A stretch of DNA of 64,000 nucleotides, taken from Aptenodytes patagonicus. Lineage: Eukaryota > Chordata > Aves > Sphenisciformes > Spheniscidae. The notes below the pieces were generated by a model. That model ran no database searches. It had not been told where the DNA came from and saw nothing but the letters and a program-made list of their open reading frames with translations. The DNA lies in contig NC_134960.1 of NCBI RefSeq assembly GCF_965638725.1, positions 3,908,501 to 3,972,500 of the forward strand, given 5' to 3'. Shown here piece after piece: positions 35,011 to 47,340 of the stretch. The translations under genes were made by a program, and so were the position numbers. Every line of letters starts with the position of its first letter. Position 1 is the stretch's first letter.

Positions 35011-37560
35011 TACTTCAGCTCTCTCCCTCTGTCTCCCTTACATTAACTGTGCCTGACATCCAGGAAATTCAAACAGGGATTGCTGTATTCACCTACCGGC
35101 ATTTCTTTTCCCTTCAGACAGTGGCTGCATCTATTTTGCAGCACGGCTGAAGTGCTCTGGGTGGCAGGGTCAGGCCATCCCATGCACCTTCATGCCCCCA
35201 TCACTCCCCATCCCTTGGGAGCCCCACGCCGCAGTGCCCATGGGGTCACCCATGGAGAGACCGAGAAACGGTCACACCTGTAAGTCTCTGTGAAGACCCC
35301 ACCTAGAAGTCTTTTGTGCCTTTATTTTTATTGGTTTTTAAATTAAGATATTTTTCCGTAATATTTTGCGTGTTCAGAAAAGATGCTTGCTTGCTTTGTG
35401 CTTATTTCCAGGTGGTTGGTTTTTTTAGTCCTGAGTACCAAGAATTGCACTGTGCAATGATTTAGCCTCCCTGGTCAACCTTTATGCAAGAAAACTTAAT
35501 TTTGTAATTTTTTCCTTTTGTAGCTTTTTCTCCTGTTACATCCCCCATCCACTGAGTTGTGCATGTCAACAGATGAACGTGAATGGGAAAGGCCTTGGTG
35601 TCTTCACGGGTTACTGATGACCTCCTGAACCAGCCTGGATGCTCTGAGATGCCCTTCCAATTAGCTTGAGACTCTTCTTCTTGGCTGTAGGTCACCTTCA
35701 TTTCAGACTGAAGTTACTGAGGATGAAGTTCTTCCCATTCTGGTCACTATAATGGCACTTTGAATCAGCATCACTGGAAACCCCAAAGCCCAGCTGTCAG
35801 TCTTTTCCACGGCTTGGGATCAAATCATCGTAATTTGTTGGCTTTTATTTGCAGTAAACCAGATTTCTCTGAAAACTGAACGGATCTTGTTTCATGAGCC
35901 AGGGAGAGCTCAGGGAAAGTGGGAACCAAAGTTGGTACCTCCAGACCTAAGCCAATCGAGGCAAATCCTGAACCAAGCATTTCCGAGGTTTTCCTGGTTT
36001 GTAGGTGAAGTTCTGCCCTTCTTGCAAAGGGAACTTTCGCACTTGCTCCAATGGGGCCGGAGCAGCTTTCTCCCCAGGATTTTCCTTCTGGACAGTTTTT
36101 AAACTGTGGGTATGGCAGAAGCTCTCTGGAAGAGACGAGCCTGTTGAACAGCAAACCTGCTGCCTTTCCCAGCCCCAGCTTTCTGTCTACGCCACCTCTC
36201 TACCCAAAAGGTCATGGCTGGAGAGGCACGGTCACTGCAAAAGAGAGGATTTTGTTTTACCAGTCAAAGCCAAGTGTGATCAACCTGTGGCCTTCAGTTA
36301 GATGTCGTCTAGATACTATGCTAAGTTTTCTTGAATAAAAAAATTAATAAAGACCTCAAGGACCAGCTCTTCACTGCTTATTTTCTTTGCAGATGACAGC
36401 ATCCAAGTTCCAGTTATTTCTGTCTTGGAAAATAAAAAATGCTACCAGAAGAAAAGGAATGTGAGTTTGCAGCACAGTTTGGTACCTGGAAGACTCCAGG
36501 CTGGAGTGCACGCTCCTGATTTATGGTGTACTTGTTAAAACCACTTGTTCTTGTCATAACAAAACAGATCGAAGTGAAGCTGGGTAGAAGGTCTCCTTCT
36601 AGTTGGCACTTCATCATGGCTTCTTACTCTGTCTTAGGTTCTGGGGGTTTACAGTTATATAAAACTTAATGAATCAGTATACTTTAGATTTCCTTCCTAA
36701 TGCATATGGGTTCAATTAACTGCACTGTTTGCTTATTTAAGCGTTTTCATTAAATTGCTTTACTATATTTTCCCGCAATTGAAGGGGAACATGGTGGGGC
36801 TGATGCCATCTGCCACCATCAGTTTAGCAGAACCTTTTTCTTTGTTCAGACCCATTCTCTTTTATTAGAAAAGACCCTCCTACCCCCAGTTCCCTGTGTG
36901 CCATGCACTTATTGCATTCTCCTCTTCTGACTGCAGACTGATAAATAAAAAGCTTGTGCAAGGACCTTCATGTATGGTATTTTTTAAGGCTCTCTTTTAC
37001 AAGATCAGGTCGTGTTTTGCTCCCCCTTCTCTCCCCCTGCTTGCAGATTCCTTTTTGCTCCAGCTTGTGAATAAATAATTGTTGCTATTACAATAGCTAG
37101 CAGCTCTTGCTGCCTGGCTCTGCGGGGTGGGGGATTGCTTTGGCTAAAACACCCGGCCAGGCTACAGGCTCAGCCCAGGACAGCAAGGACAAGGCAGGGG
37201 AGGCTTTTTCCTTGTTATTAAGGAACAGCTGATCCTAGACATCTTACCAAACCCTCCTAAAGGTCCTTCTCATGGCAGGGGGTGGTCTCCCTGCACGTGT
37301 CCCTCCTTCACCCGTGGCTTCATTTTTGGATCTGGTGCCGTTAGGACTTCCCACACTGTCCTCCCCCCAGCACAGAGGTAGTGTTTTATTACATTCCTCT
37401 TGTTGCTTTACTCCGTCCCTTCGAGCTGCATCTTGCCAGTGTAAGTGCTCACCGCGAGCAGCCCTGTGCTTCTCAAAGGGCTGGCGGTCCCAAGGGGGCT
37501 GCTGCCAGCAGCCCTCCGAAACACCTCGCACCGCCACGGGGATGCCCATCAGGCACTGAC
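35011..37560. other. Intergenic sequence, no gene recognised
   Basis: Mixed composition with no gene-like open frame, microsatellite or recognised repeat. An AT-rich, non-repetitive patch lies at about 36640-36790. Confidence 0.5.
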
Positions 37561-38010
37561 GATGCCTTACCCCCATTTTACGGACAAACTAAACTGAATA
37601 AACTCACCCGCTTGATTTGGGATGCAATCTGCACCCTGTTACAGAAAGCAAGTGCTTTATAGACACCACTAATAGGAAAAGCACATCCTGAAGAATATAA
37701 CAGAAGAACGAAAAACATTCATCCTCGAGGACTCTCGTCCAGAGGTTGGCTTTTCGATTTGGGAACGCAGTGTCTGATATTGCATAGGTTATCTGCCATC
37801 TCTGGGTTGGGGAACAGAGGAAGGCTTTAGTGCTCCCAGAGCAAACTGGTATTTTGCAATACAGTCCGGGGAGGAAAACGCCCTAGCGTTTATCATTTTC
37901 TGTTCCCTGCTACAGGCATTTTATGTAAGGGAAGATGCAAAGAGAACAAATAACTTGCCCTAAAGGTACACAATGAATCTGTGGCAAGGCCAGCAAGAGA
38001 AATGCTTTTA
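37561..38010. repeat. MIR-like relics
   Basis: ACCCCCATTTTACGGACAAACTAAACTGA (37570-37596) and AAATAACTTGCCCTAAAGGTACACAATGAATCTGTGGCAAGGCCAG (within 37947-37995) resemble the two halves of MIR: CCCCATTTTACAGATGAGGAAACTGAGG and TAACTTGCCCAAGGTCACACAGC with GTGGCAGAGCCAGG. Key words seen: CCCCATTTTACGGACAAAC and AACTTGCCCTAAAGGTACAC. The two parts are about 350 bases apart, so they are two copies or one split copy. Confidence 0.55.
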
Positions 38011-38214
38011 ACCATTGCTTGCAAGACCCTTGCTCAAGCAGTACTTTCAGTGAGGGGATCCACAGCCCCTTGTCCTCCCCAAAGTCTAAGGAAACTGCTC
38101 TGGCCAGGAAGGACCAGAGGATGATGCTGTGGGACCCTCACCCAACCTGTGCCCCCTTTTGTAGGGGGGTTTCCATTTGTGGAGCAAGGTACCAGACCAA
38201 ACAGCTCCAAGAAT

Positions 38215-38249
38215 GAAAAGAAAAGAAAGAAAGAAAGAAAGAAAGAAAA
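38215..38249 (+). repeat. (GAAA)n microsatellite
   Basis: A short array of AAAG/GAAA tetranucleotides of about 33 bases, the same motif as the large array at 41.3-41.5 kb. Confidence 0.9.
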
Positions 38250-38939
38250 TAACACTCCCCAAACCCTTTCATTTTCAGTGAAGTGAAATTTAAGAAAAAG
38301 CAAAATGTGGCAAAATGCATTTAAACTGGAAGGAAAAGCATTTCCCTCCCTGCAAGTGAGAATGGACTTTTTTCCTTCCTTTTCTTCTTTTCAAAAAGGT
38401 TTTCTGATTTCTGTTTTTTTCAATGAAAAATGCAGCAAAGGCACCAAAGATTTTGCAAAACATCACCAAGTTGCCAAATTAACCTTTGCGGGGGGGGGCG
38501 GAAGGATCAGCTGGAAAAACCTCAGCTTGGACCCTCGGCTGCATCCCAGTTCCCCCCTGCCCTCCCTGCCCGATGCCCACTGGGCACGGGGACCCTAACC
38601 TCTGCTAACAGCCCCGCAGGCTGCGGGGACCCGCATGCAACTGGCTGGATTTGCCACAATCGTAAGGAATCACCTGAAAAAACCAAACTGGTGCAGAGCC
38701 TGGGCTCTGGGAGGCTTTGAGAGAGAGTGGCTTGACAGCCCTGCCAGCTCCAACCTCTCTCTGGTGCCTTTTCTTCTTGAAGTGAGGCATAAAATAAATT
38801 GAAGCTGCTGGCTGTGGTAAACATTCCCTCCAAACATGCCTGTTCTTGATACCCCAAATACAGATATTCAATTGTGGAAGAGAATGGAGAAAGAAAAAAA
38901 AAAAGAAAAGAAAAGGAGAGAGAGAAAAAACCCGACGCT

Positions 38940-39460
38940 TCCAAGACACTAAAAATAGACTCTGATCACTTACCAAATGGTAAAATGAAAATGATTTGCT
39001 TTGAATAGTCTCCAGAAAGGCTCAGATACAATGTCTTGTGGAGCAAAATTGAATCAGTTGAAAGTGCAGACGCCAGCTCAGCCTAATCCCTCCCAGCTGC
39101 TTTGCTTTGCTTTTTTTCCAACAAGCAGCCCCTAAAAGTCGTCTCCCTAATCCTGCAAACTGAAATTCAATCTTGGTTTTTTTTTTTTAAATCAAGTTTC
39201 AAGCCTGGGGCTTGCAGGGTGGGGGAAGTGGAGGAGGGAGGGCTTTGGGGTTGCCTCCTTCCCCTCGCCCTGGCTGCAGTAAACACAGCCTTGAATTCAA
39301 GGAAAAGCTTTAGACTACAATTCGCTTGGCTTGAGCCAAACACACAAATCTGATGCCTTTAAAGCCCCTCCAGCAGACAGTAGATAGCTTTGAGATGCTC
39401 GCTAAATGGCTGTCTGGTTGCTGCCTTTTTTGTTGTTGATTGGGGGCCCAAGGAACCCTT
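38940..39460. promoter_or_regulatory. Candidate conserved non-coding element
   Basis: A non-repetitive stretch between CATSPER3 and PITX1 with a mixed set of transcription-factor-like words, including CCTAATCCC near 39083 (a bicoid/PITX-type TAATCC core), GGGGAAGTGGAGG, and GTAAACA near 39280. The call rests on texture alone, without alignment; it is a place to look rather than an annotated enhancer. Confidence 0.2.
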
Positions 39461-41217
39461 GTCTCTGGGTTGTTTTTTTCTTTCTTTTTTCTCTCTTTTT
39501 TCTTTTTTTTTTTTCGGTGTCTGCTTTTATCAGTGAATTCGGGTTGGGCATTTACCTAATGCAAAGACCAAGACAAACAATTTCTCACAGAGGCTGGTGA
39601 TTGTGGCCAGCGGTGCATGTACAGGCTCTGCTATCTCGGGGAATATCGAGAGGTATTTATGACACTTTCCCAAGAGTTTCCCGACTCCTGCCCTCCTCTC
39701 CCCCAGCTCCTGCCGCATGTGTGACTTGCAAGGACTCGGCAAAGGCTCACAGGGCATCCCGGTCCTCGGCTCCCTCTGCGGCACCTGGGAGCGTAACTCC
39801 ATGCACTTCCAGACTTGCCTTGTCAGTCTTTGCCACCTGATGGTTCACTGATCCCAAAATTTTTTTGGCATCAGGTGACACTGGTTTGGTTTTGGAGAGT
39901 AATTGAGAATAGATAAAATAACAGCAAAGCATTCAAAACCAAATCCCATGGCTCAGCATCCTGATAATCCAAATTCCTGGGTCTGAACACTGCCAAACTC
40001 AAGGCTTCAAAGGTTTTCACCCTTTCAGCCAAGCAGGTTGGCCCTGCGAGGCTCTTGTTTGAACCCAGGTCAGGGTCCAGAATTTGAGCAGAAAAATGGT
40101 TAAGAGTGAGAAGAGGGAGGGTATCTATTTTGCAGTCTAGAAACTCCCCTAGGAACAGCTGCAGGCAGGTATAGATTTGCTTGGAGTACTATGAAAAAAT
40201 AGGAAATCAAACTTATAAGGAGAGAGTGGAAAGCTCACGTGGGAACCTTGGATATCAGTTCTCTTACCCTGATACATATGATGACAAAAGACATACCTGC
40301 AGAACAACCAGTGCAGCTGCCACACCCACGTGGGTATTGAAAGTTGGAGAAATCGGTCCCATACCATGAAAATCAGACATTTCACAGATGCAGAGATGAT
40401 TGTTTTGTCTGTTCCTGACGTCCGTGTTTCTTCAGCTTGTTGGCATAACGGTCTTGACCCCCCTCGCCGTGTCAGGAGCAAACTTCTTGTTTGCAACCGA
40501 CTGTTACTTCTGCTTTGAGACACCTGGGGTTACAGGACATTTACTCAGGCAATATCCATTCTTGCTCTCCGGATCCCTGTACCCATCAGTCTGACACAAG
40601 GCTGGGTCACCGAGAGTGATAAAAGCGTTATTACCGAAAGTTACTTTGAACTGAATTACCTCTTGTATAATGAGGGACAGCACGTTGGGCACCTGGACCG
40701 AATGGCCACATGTGTTGGTTGCTGGATTTTATGGTGTAAAGTGATGGACAGGTTAGATATAAACTTACAGGAATAAATGGGTAGAGATATACAGACAGGT
40801 ACGGGGGGGACAGATGGATTAGACTAATTGGCATAATTACATAGACACATACAGGGTCTGTGCAGAGGATGGATAATCTGATACTAATAGAGAAGAAGTA
40901 ACGACGGAGGGAAAGCGTGTGTATTTGACATGGACTAGACAGCCTAGCCAGGGGTTTGGTATGGTGAGTGTGGTCCTGATGCACATCGGGATAAGTAGAA
41001 TAGATGTGGGATGTGTTGTGTTAGAGCAAGTCCCATCTGGGTGGGCGGAAAGTTTGTGTAGGAGCTGGCGGGATAGCTGGGTAGTGGAGCTAGGGATGAG
41101 GTGGCTGACGGGCTGCATAGTGAACCCACGGGATAAATATGTAGACAGAAGAGGCGCTGGCTGGATTTACCATAAAATAGGAATATTTAAAAATGTAGAG
41201 CTAGGTATGGGAGAATT

Positions 41218-41345
41218 ACAGAGGGAAGGAAGGAAGGAAGGAAGGAAGGAAGGAAGGAAGGAAGGAAGGAAGGAAGGAAGAGGAAGAAAGGAAGAAAGGA
41301 AGAAAGGAAGAAAGGAAGAAAGGAAGAAAGGAAGAAAGGAAGAAA

Positions 41346-41423
<78 letters not shown>

Positions 41424-41498
41424 AAAAAGAAAAAAGAGAAAGAGAAAGAAAGAGAGAGAGAAAGAAAGAGAGAGAGAAAGAAAGAAGGAAAGAGAGAG

Positions 41499-41552
<54 letters not shown>
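41218..41552 (+). repeat. Compound (GGAA)n-(GGAAGAAA)n-(GAAA)n polypurine array
   Basis: About 330 bases are pure purine: (GGAA) units to about 41280, (GGAAGAAA) units to about 41350, (GAAA) units to about 41423, an irregular GAAA/GAGA part to about 41505, then (GAAA) to the end. It can form a triplex (H-DNA) because of its mirror symmetry. The open frame reading through it (40919-41566) is a Lys/Glu/Arg low-complexity artefact. Confidence 0.97.
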
Positions 41553-43474
41553 CTAGCTTAGAATAAGCCTGAAATTAGCTAGACAGAGAAATATGGATGG
41601 GATGGATTGCAGCATACCCGAGCCTGATAGCCATGTTACAATGAGCAAATAGGTGTCTGCATATCACATATTGGTTTGTTGGATGGGCGTGGAACAGATA
41701 AATGTGGAAAAGAGAAAGCTGGACTGGGTAGGTAAAGTAACTGCTGGGTGGCTGGGAAGTTAAGCAGAGTAAATGTAATGTGGATAGATTAAAATACAGA
41801 AATGTGGACTGTCACAAGTAGGTATTGTAAGTATGAAGCTCTAATAGGTAGCAAGTAGATAAGTACAGATATAATAGAAAACTTAGCGGGACATATGGAA
41901 TAAATGGAGACATGGACTGATATCTGTATCAATTAACAAGTTTAGGTAGAGATATGTAGAGAAATTCTGGGCTACATAAATTAAATAAAAGTGACATGAG
42001 CAGCAGTGGCACTAACAGATCTAAAACGGGAAAATGGACGTAAGGAGGAAGAGGTGGTCCACTAGAAATACTGTGAATATTCTGGGGTTAAGTCAGCGGA
42101 GTAGAAATTGGATGGATGGGTGGATGAAGGGATGGGTATATATACCGACTGAAGAGATTATTAACTGAGCTTGTATTAGCTAGAAAGATCGACTAGATAA
42201 ACCTGTAGAGATGAGATTAATAAATTAAAGGCCAAAAGAGAAAGAGATTAGATTGAGATGGACAGGTTTACAGCAGACAGAACATGTGTTGTCTGGGTAA
42301 AGGGATGGAAAGATAGCTGGAAGGATGGAATAAATATATGACTAATACAGCCAGAAAATACGGGCTGATAGGGTGAATAGGGCATTGATTATAGGGAATG
42401 TGGATAGAGGGAGGAACAGATAAAAGAAGAACAATAACAGAGTTAATAGATGAGTAGTTAATAGAGTAATAGATGAGTAACACCCATAGAGAGGGTATCT
42501 AGTCATCGAGACTCCTGCAAATACAAAGACAGAGAAGTGTGAAAAAGGTGACGTGCAAGACATAGGTGAGTGAAGGAAGTATTGGGTAGATGCATACAAA
42601 AAAAGATAAAGTGCACAGACACGAGCGAAGAGCAGATACGGGAAAAAGCAAAAGAGCACTTAAGGAAGAGTCAGGTAAAATAGGCATGGAGTAAACAGAT
42701 TACATATAAAATTCATACAGAATAAAGAGATTATGCTGAAAAAACAAGCTTGGAACGATTAGCGAGCTAACAGGTTGGACTAGGTATTGGGTAGATAAAG
42801 AGACAGAGGAGTATTCATGAGCTGGGAGTGTTGAGAAATTAGCCTGATGATCAAGTACCAGTCAGAGGGATGTTAAACGGGGGGAGTAAATCTTGGTGAA
42901 GAAGGATGTGGGTGCACATACAGATGAGTGGGTACCAGGAAGCTCGTCAGAGTGGGTACGAGTGAGCAGAGAGATGAATATGGGTGGAACAAGGAGGGAG
43001 ATGAAAATATATAGTTTACCACGTGCTATGGAAATCCAGAGAGAATAATTAAAATTTGCATCGGGTTGCTCAGATAGGTAAGTAGTCACAGGCGTTAGCT
43101 TAATGAGTATGTATAAACGAGACTGCGAAAAAAGCTCATTAATCGTGGCACTAGTTGCATTGATGTCTTAGGGATGACAGGCAAAAGCAGAAGTGATGAA
43201 TACATTAGTGCTGTAAGAAAGGACGAGAGCGATGTGAGATAGACTAGATGTGTGAGACATGAATGTATGCAAAATAGGCAAAGAGGTCAGGTAAATGAGA
43301 ATACATGGGGAAAATGGATTGCTAAGTGTTATGAAACTCAACTATAAACACCTACAGGGATGTGTGGGAGAGAAAATTAGGTGATCTGCAGTCATAGGTG
43401 AACAGAAAGAGAACAGATCTGTTTGCACAAGAAATAAGCATAGAGAAATTACATGATCAAGGCTGAGATGTGAC

Positions 43475-43870
43475 TCCCAAACCAATCCTAAAACTAACCC
43501 TAAATCTAAATCCTGACACAAATCCAACCCTAAGCTTAAAGCTTATCCTAACACAACACTAAGCCAAACCTATCCCTAACCCAACAGTATCTGAACATAG
43601 GACTAACCCATAACCCTAACCTCACCTAAAACTCTGCACTCAATACCTAACCCTAACACAAGCTGAGACCTACCACTGACCCTGATACTAACCATAATCC
43701 TACCCTAAACCTAACCCAGCCATAACCCAAACATAATCCTAAATGCTGAACCAACCCTAGCCCTAACTAAACCAATCTCAACCCAACCCTAACCCTAACC
43801 AAACCCTGACCCTAACTCTAAGCAGTAATCCTTAACCCTATCTCTAACTTAATCTTAACCTTGCACCTTA
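43475..43870 (-). repeat. Interstitial telomeric repeat block, degenerate (TTAGGG)n
   Basis: About 400 bases consist of CCCTAA units and one- or two-base variants (CCTAA, CCAACCCTAA, CCATAACC). The best run is CCCTAACCCTAACC at 43787-43800, and CCCTAA or a close variant recurs on average every few tens of bases or less. The TTAGGG strand is the minus strand. Vertebrate telomeres have this repeat, so the block is an interstitial telomeric sequence that has decayed considerably. Confidence 0.85.
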
Positions 43871-45319
43871 GAGGAACAGGTAGAAATATATGATACATTT
43901 GTGTTTAGCTGATACTAAACTGTGTTAAAACAAAAGAAAGAAGATTAGGTAAATATGTCAGAGATGGAGTTGTCAGGTTTATGTATTATAAAGTAATATG
44001 ATATTCGTTGGCTACAGGGAGGTTAGGAGGGTCAGCTAAATGAGTGGGTATAAGGTAGAGATGAACAAATTCAATATGTCTGTGTAGAACAGTTATACCA
44101 GAGAGCCTGGAGAGTGCAGGTAAATAAATTCATAGTTATGATCTCAGATCAGAGATCAGAGAGATGAAGATGTATAGAACAGTGTGATACACGCAACCGG
44201 TGGTTAAATCACACATCCAGGTAGGCTTGAGGTAGGCAGGTATTTGTGTGGGATAGACAGGTAAGGAACGAGGGAGGAGGAAATGTAAGGCAGGTGAATA
44301 CACACAGAGCGGGGGAGCCATGGAACGAACAGGTATGCATGTTGTCAGAGCTTGTTGAAATGTATGGAGAGGACAGGTAACGGGGCGGGTTCAGGTCAGG
44401 AAAGCAGACACGACTGGAGATTGGCAGTTTCTGCCTTTTTCAAATTATGACCCCTGCAAATGTGACCAGTGGAGGTGCCAGCCCCTGCCCGGTGAGCCTT
44501 AGCCCATGGACAGCAGACGACCGCTGCTTACCGCTCTCCCTGAAGCCCTGGAAATGAGATGGGGACCAGTGAGGGGAGCGGTCCTGTGTTCCTCACATGG
44601 AGCAGCATGGCTGGGGTAGGTGTACGGGGCAGACGGGACAGTCTTAGGGGGGTACAGGCAGGTGGGAAGGGGCCGTAAGCTGACGTGCTCAGAGGTAAAA
44701 CATGCAAAGCCACTTAAGGTAAGAGGATGAGCTTTCAGAGGACAGGATCCAGCCCTTTTTGCTACCATGCCAGGCAGAGAGGTTGCACGGGTTCTGTGCT
44801 GAACCCAGTTCAGTGCCACCGCATCGGTCCATGGGACCGCAGAGGTGGGTCAGCAGAGGGGCCAAGACCCGTCTCAGCAGGCTCTGTGAGCGCAGGGTGA
44901 GAGGTGTAAGCACGCCTCCCTGCCATAAAGAATAATGAGCTTCCCTCCAGCTCCAAATATCTGCACTGACTCACGGTATTTTATTCTCCTCGCTGCAGGG
45001 AACAAGCTGGAGACGTGGGCAGAGACCCACGCAGGACGTCCCAGCCCCGGGCTCCGCTGCTGAACCCGCCTTGGAGGGGATGCTTCCGAAAGGTGCTGGC
45101 TTCTGCAGACCAGGGAGGGGAGGCTGCTGCCTGTGTTAGCCGGTTCCTGGGGAGGGGAGAGCGGGCTGGCCCCCAGCCTTCTCACCTGCCTTTCCAGGTT
45201 TGCTTTCAAAGGTTCAAAACCTGCCCCTGTAAATGTTTAAAGAGTGGGGTCTGGCTTTGTGAGAGCATAAGATTAAATTTAGGACCTGACTTCAAACACG
45301 GACTTGTGAGAGCACGGCT

Positions 45320-45570
45320 CTCCAAAATGCTTCCTTCACCTCGCTTAACTTCATGCTTAACTTTAAGCAGCTTGAGTTTGCTGACTTCAGTAGAGTGCGA
45401 GCAGCAGGGTGCGAGCAGTGTTGCGGTTATCCACAGGGCACAGCCCCGCTCCCCCGCAGCCAGCGGCAAATCTCCAGCTGGCCTCCGTGGGACCAGGGCT
45501 TCACCTCATGCCTAGAAGCATTTTGCTGGGTAGTTTCCTTGTGCGCTTAAGTACTTTGCTGAATTAGCTC
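45320..45570. repeat. Relic of CTTAAGTGCTTTGCTGAA-type palindromic repeat
   Basis: Left words CGCTTAACTTCATGCTTAAC and TTTAAGCAGC face the right words GTGCGCTTAAGTACTTTGCTGAATT. These are the same arm words as the better preserved element at 34851-35010, with about 150 bases of GC-rich sequence between them. Confidence 0.55.
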
Positions 45571-45779
45571 TTAAATGAGTGAACCCTCCTTCTAGACTTT
45601 CTGGGAAAAAGAAAAGAAAGGAGTGGAGGGAGAATGGGAATTTTTGAGGGTGCCCAAATGCTGAGAGCCAGCCTTTGGAAGGGATTTGAGTTCTCACAGT
45701 TTCACCCAGGCAGTTAGAGGAGCCTCAGCAGGAGCCAGAGCAGATACCTCTGATAGACACAGGCACTGGGTGCTTTTAA

Positions 45780-45970
45780 AGATCCCACTATGTACTTAGC
45801 TGTATCTTGAGACATCTAAATCCCTCTAAAAGTCTCACTCTTAGTGTCTAAGTCCCAGGTGCCTAACTCACTTCTAGGAAAATCTCACACCAGGACTGAT
45901 TCACTGAATCATTTTTTTAAATCTGGTCCTCACTCACATAGGGCTTTTGAAAATCCCACTGCTAATCTCC
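45780..45970. repeat. Ancient palindromic repeat relic (CTAAGTCCC / TTTGAAAATCCCA type)
   Basis: The words GACATCTAAATCCC, AAAGTCTCACTCTTAGTG, TCTAAGTCCCAGGTGCCTAA and GGGCTTTTGAAAATCCCA are characteristic of a repeat dispersed in sauropsid genomes. It shares words with the relics at 9055 and 18050. Confidence 0.55.
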
Positions 45971-47129
45971 TATACCCGGGCATGTATCACTTTGAAGCCT
46001 GTAAAATAAATTGCTTTGCGCTCCTGGGGGACAGCAGCTACTTTGTCCCTGCTCATACTAAGTCAGATTTTTGTTTCTTGCATATTAACACATAGATTTT
46101 TTTGGGAAGCTCTGAAGCTGCTATGCGAGACTTGAATTAGCAACCCGGATCGGGTGCTGTTTTACATGTCATTCTGGGGAGGCATCGCACGCTGCCGTGG
46201 GTTGTAGGTCTCCATCAGCAGAGGTGTCGGGAGGAGCGGGTTCTGGACTGCTCATTTACATCGGTGGGGTTCGCCGGGCACAAGCCTTCGCTCAGCTCCA
46301 CTGATCTCCTGGGAAGATTTGTGAGCAAATTTGCTCGTCTCCGGCAGAGACTGAACATTGTTACCTGGGTTTTTGCAAGAAATTACTTGGGTGAAGAAGG
46401 GAAAAAATCAAATACATATGTTCTTTTGTTTTTCTTCTTTTATTTCCTACAGGAATTTTTATTTGTTGGGAAGTTTTTTGGTAAATAAAAATTCCGTGCA
46501 TATGCTTTCTTCATTAGAGAAATTGGAGTTGGGGATAAACAAATTATTTTTTCCTGTTAAAAAAAAAAAAATCATGCCGCAAAAGAAAAGGCTGGCTGCC
46601 ATTGAAACATTTTTGATAGAAAATCTGCCTGCAGCCCTAGTGCTTAATCAGTTTGGAGCAGAGCGTAGCCTGTAGCTTGTTAATAAGAGCAGCTTGCCCG
46701 AGTGGTTCGCACAATGGTGAGCTGCAGAGGAGGCGTGTTGCATAGCTGTGGATTTTATTTTGCAGCTCTGTTAATTAAAACATATTTTACTTTGAAGGAG
46801 GTTTTTACTGTTTTCTATGAGGGTGAGCAGAAAACTGTTCTCCTGGATAGATTAAAGGAGGGATATGAAGTATTTTTTTTAGAAGTAACAACTTAACTTT
46901 GTTTGATGGGCAAACTCTTAGCAAAAACAATGTGTAGTTTCTTATTTTTATTTGTTCTCAGTCCTTGTATACAGGCTGGTTTATGAGTCTGAATATCTTG
47001 GCTGTTTTGATAATATCAAACTAAATTTTCACATACAAGTTGCCAGACTGGAACAGAAAAGTTGTCACAGATTCTTGTTTAATTGTTAAAGTAATTTTTA
47101 CTTATACAAGGGTAAACTAAAATAATAAG

Positions 47130-47340
47130 GCCTGAAACTGTGCCATTGAAGTTAATGATAAACCCTTCATAGGTTTCATATAAAGCCTGTATTTTTATTA
47201 TCCCAGTTCCAGTGACTTTTGTTGCAAGTTTGCAGCAAAATGCTAGGGCATTTCTAAGTGTTATTTTTATTATCAAAAATCCCATTAAAATCAGTACTGA
47301 AGCATCCCATTAATTTAAATGGGACTTTGCATAGTTTGCT
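47130..47340. repeat. Ancient repeat relic (CCCATTGAAGTCAATGGGA type)
   Basis: CTGTGCCATTGAAGTTAATG and later CCCATTAATTTAAATGGGAC are variants of the palindromic core CCCATTGAAGTCAATGGGAC found in old sauropsid repeats. Two copies of the core lie about 165 bases apart. Confidence 0.45.

Larger units (their letters stand above)
40735..44410 (+). repeat. C-poor degenerate tandem tract with embedded telomeric block
   Basis: From about 40735 the + strand becomes poor in C and rich in GATA/GGAT/GTAG/GACA words (TGGATAGA, GGGTAGAT, GGATGGAT), without a fixed period. The 60 bases at 42361-42420 contain only four C. This texture suggests a heavily mutated GATA- or GGAT-type tandem array. It is interrupted by a pure purine array (41218-41552) and by telomere-like CCCTAA repeats of opposite strand bias (43475-43870), then resumes to about 44410. 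No coding signature is present; long open frames here are low-complexity artefacts. Confidence 0.7.

Noticed and set aside
40919-41566. 215-residue open frame rich in Lys, Glu and Arg
   Set aside because: It reads through the GGAA/GAAA microsatellite; the product is pure low complexity with no homologous domain.
46693-46730. tRNA-like words GCCCGAGTGGTTCGCAC
   Set aside because: It resembles an A box of Leu/Ser tRNA, but there is no acceptor stem pairing, no anticodon stem and no B box downstream.
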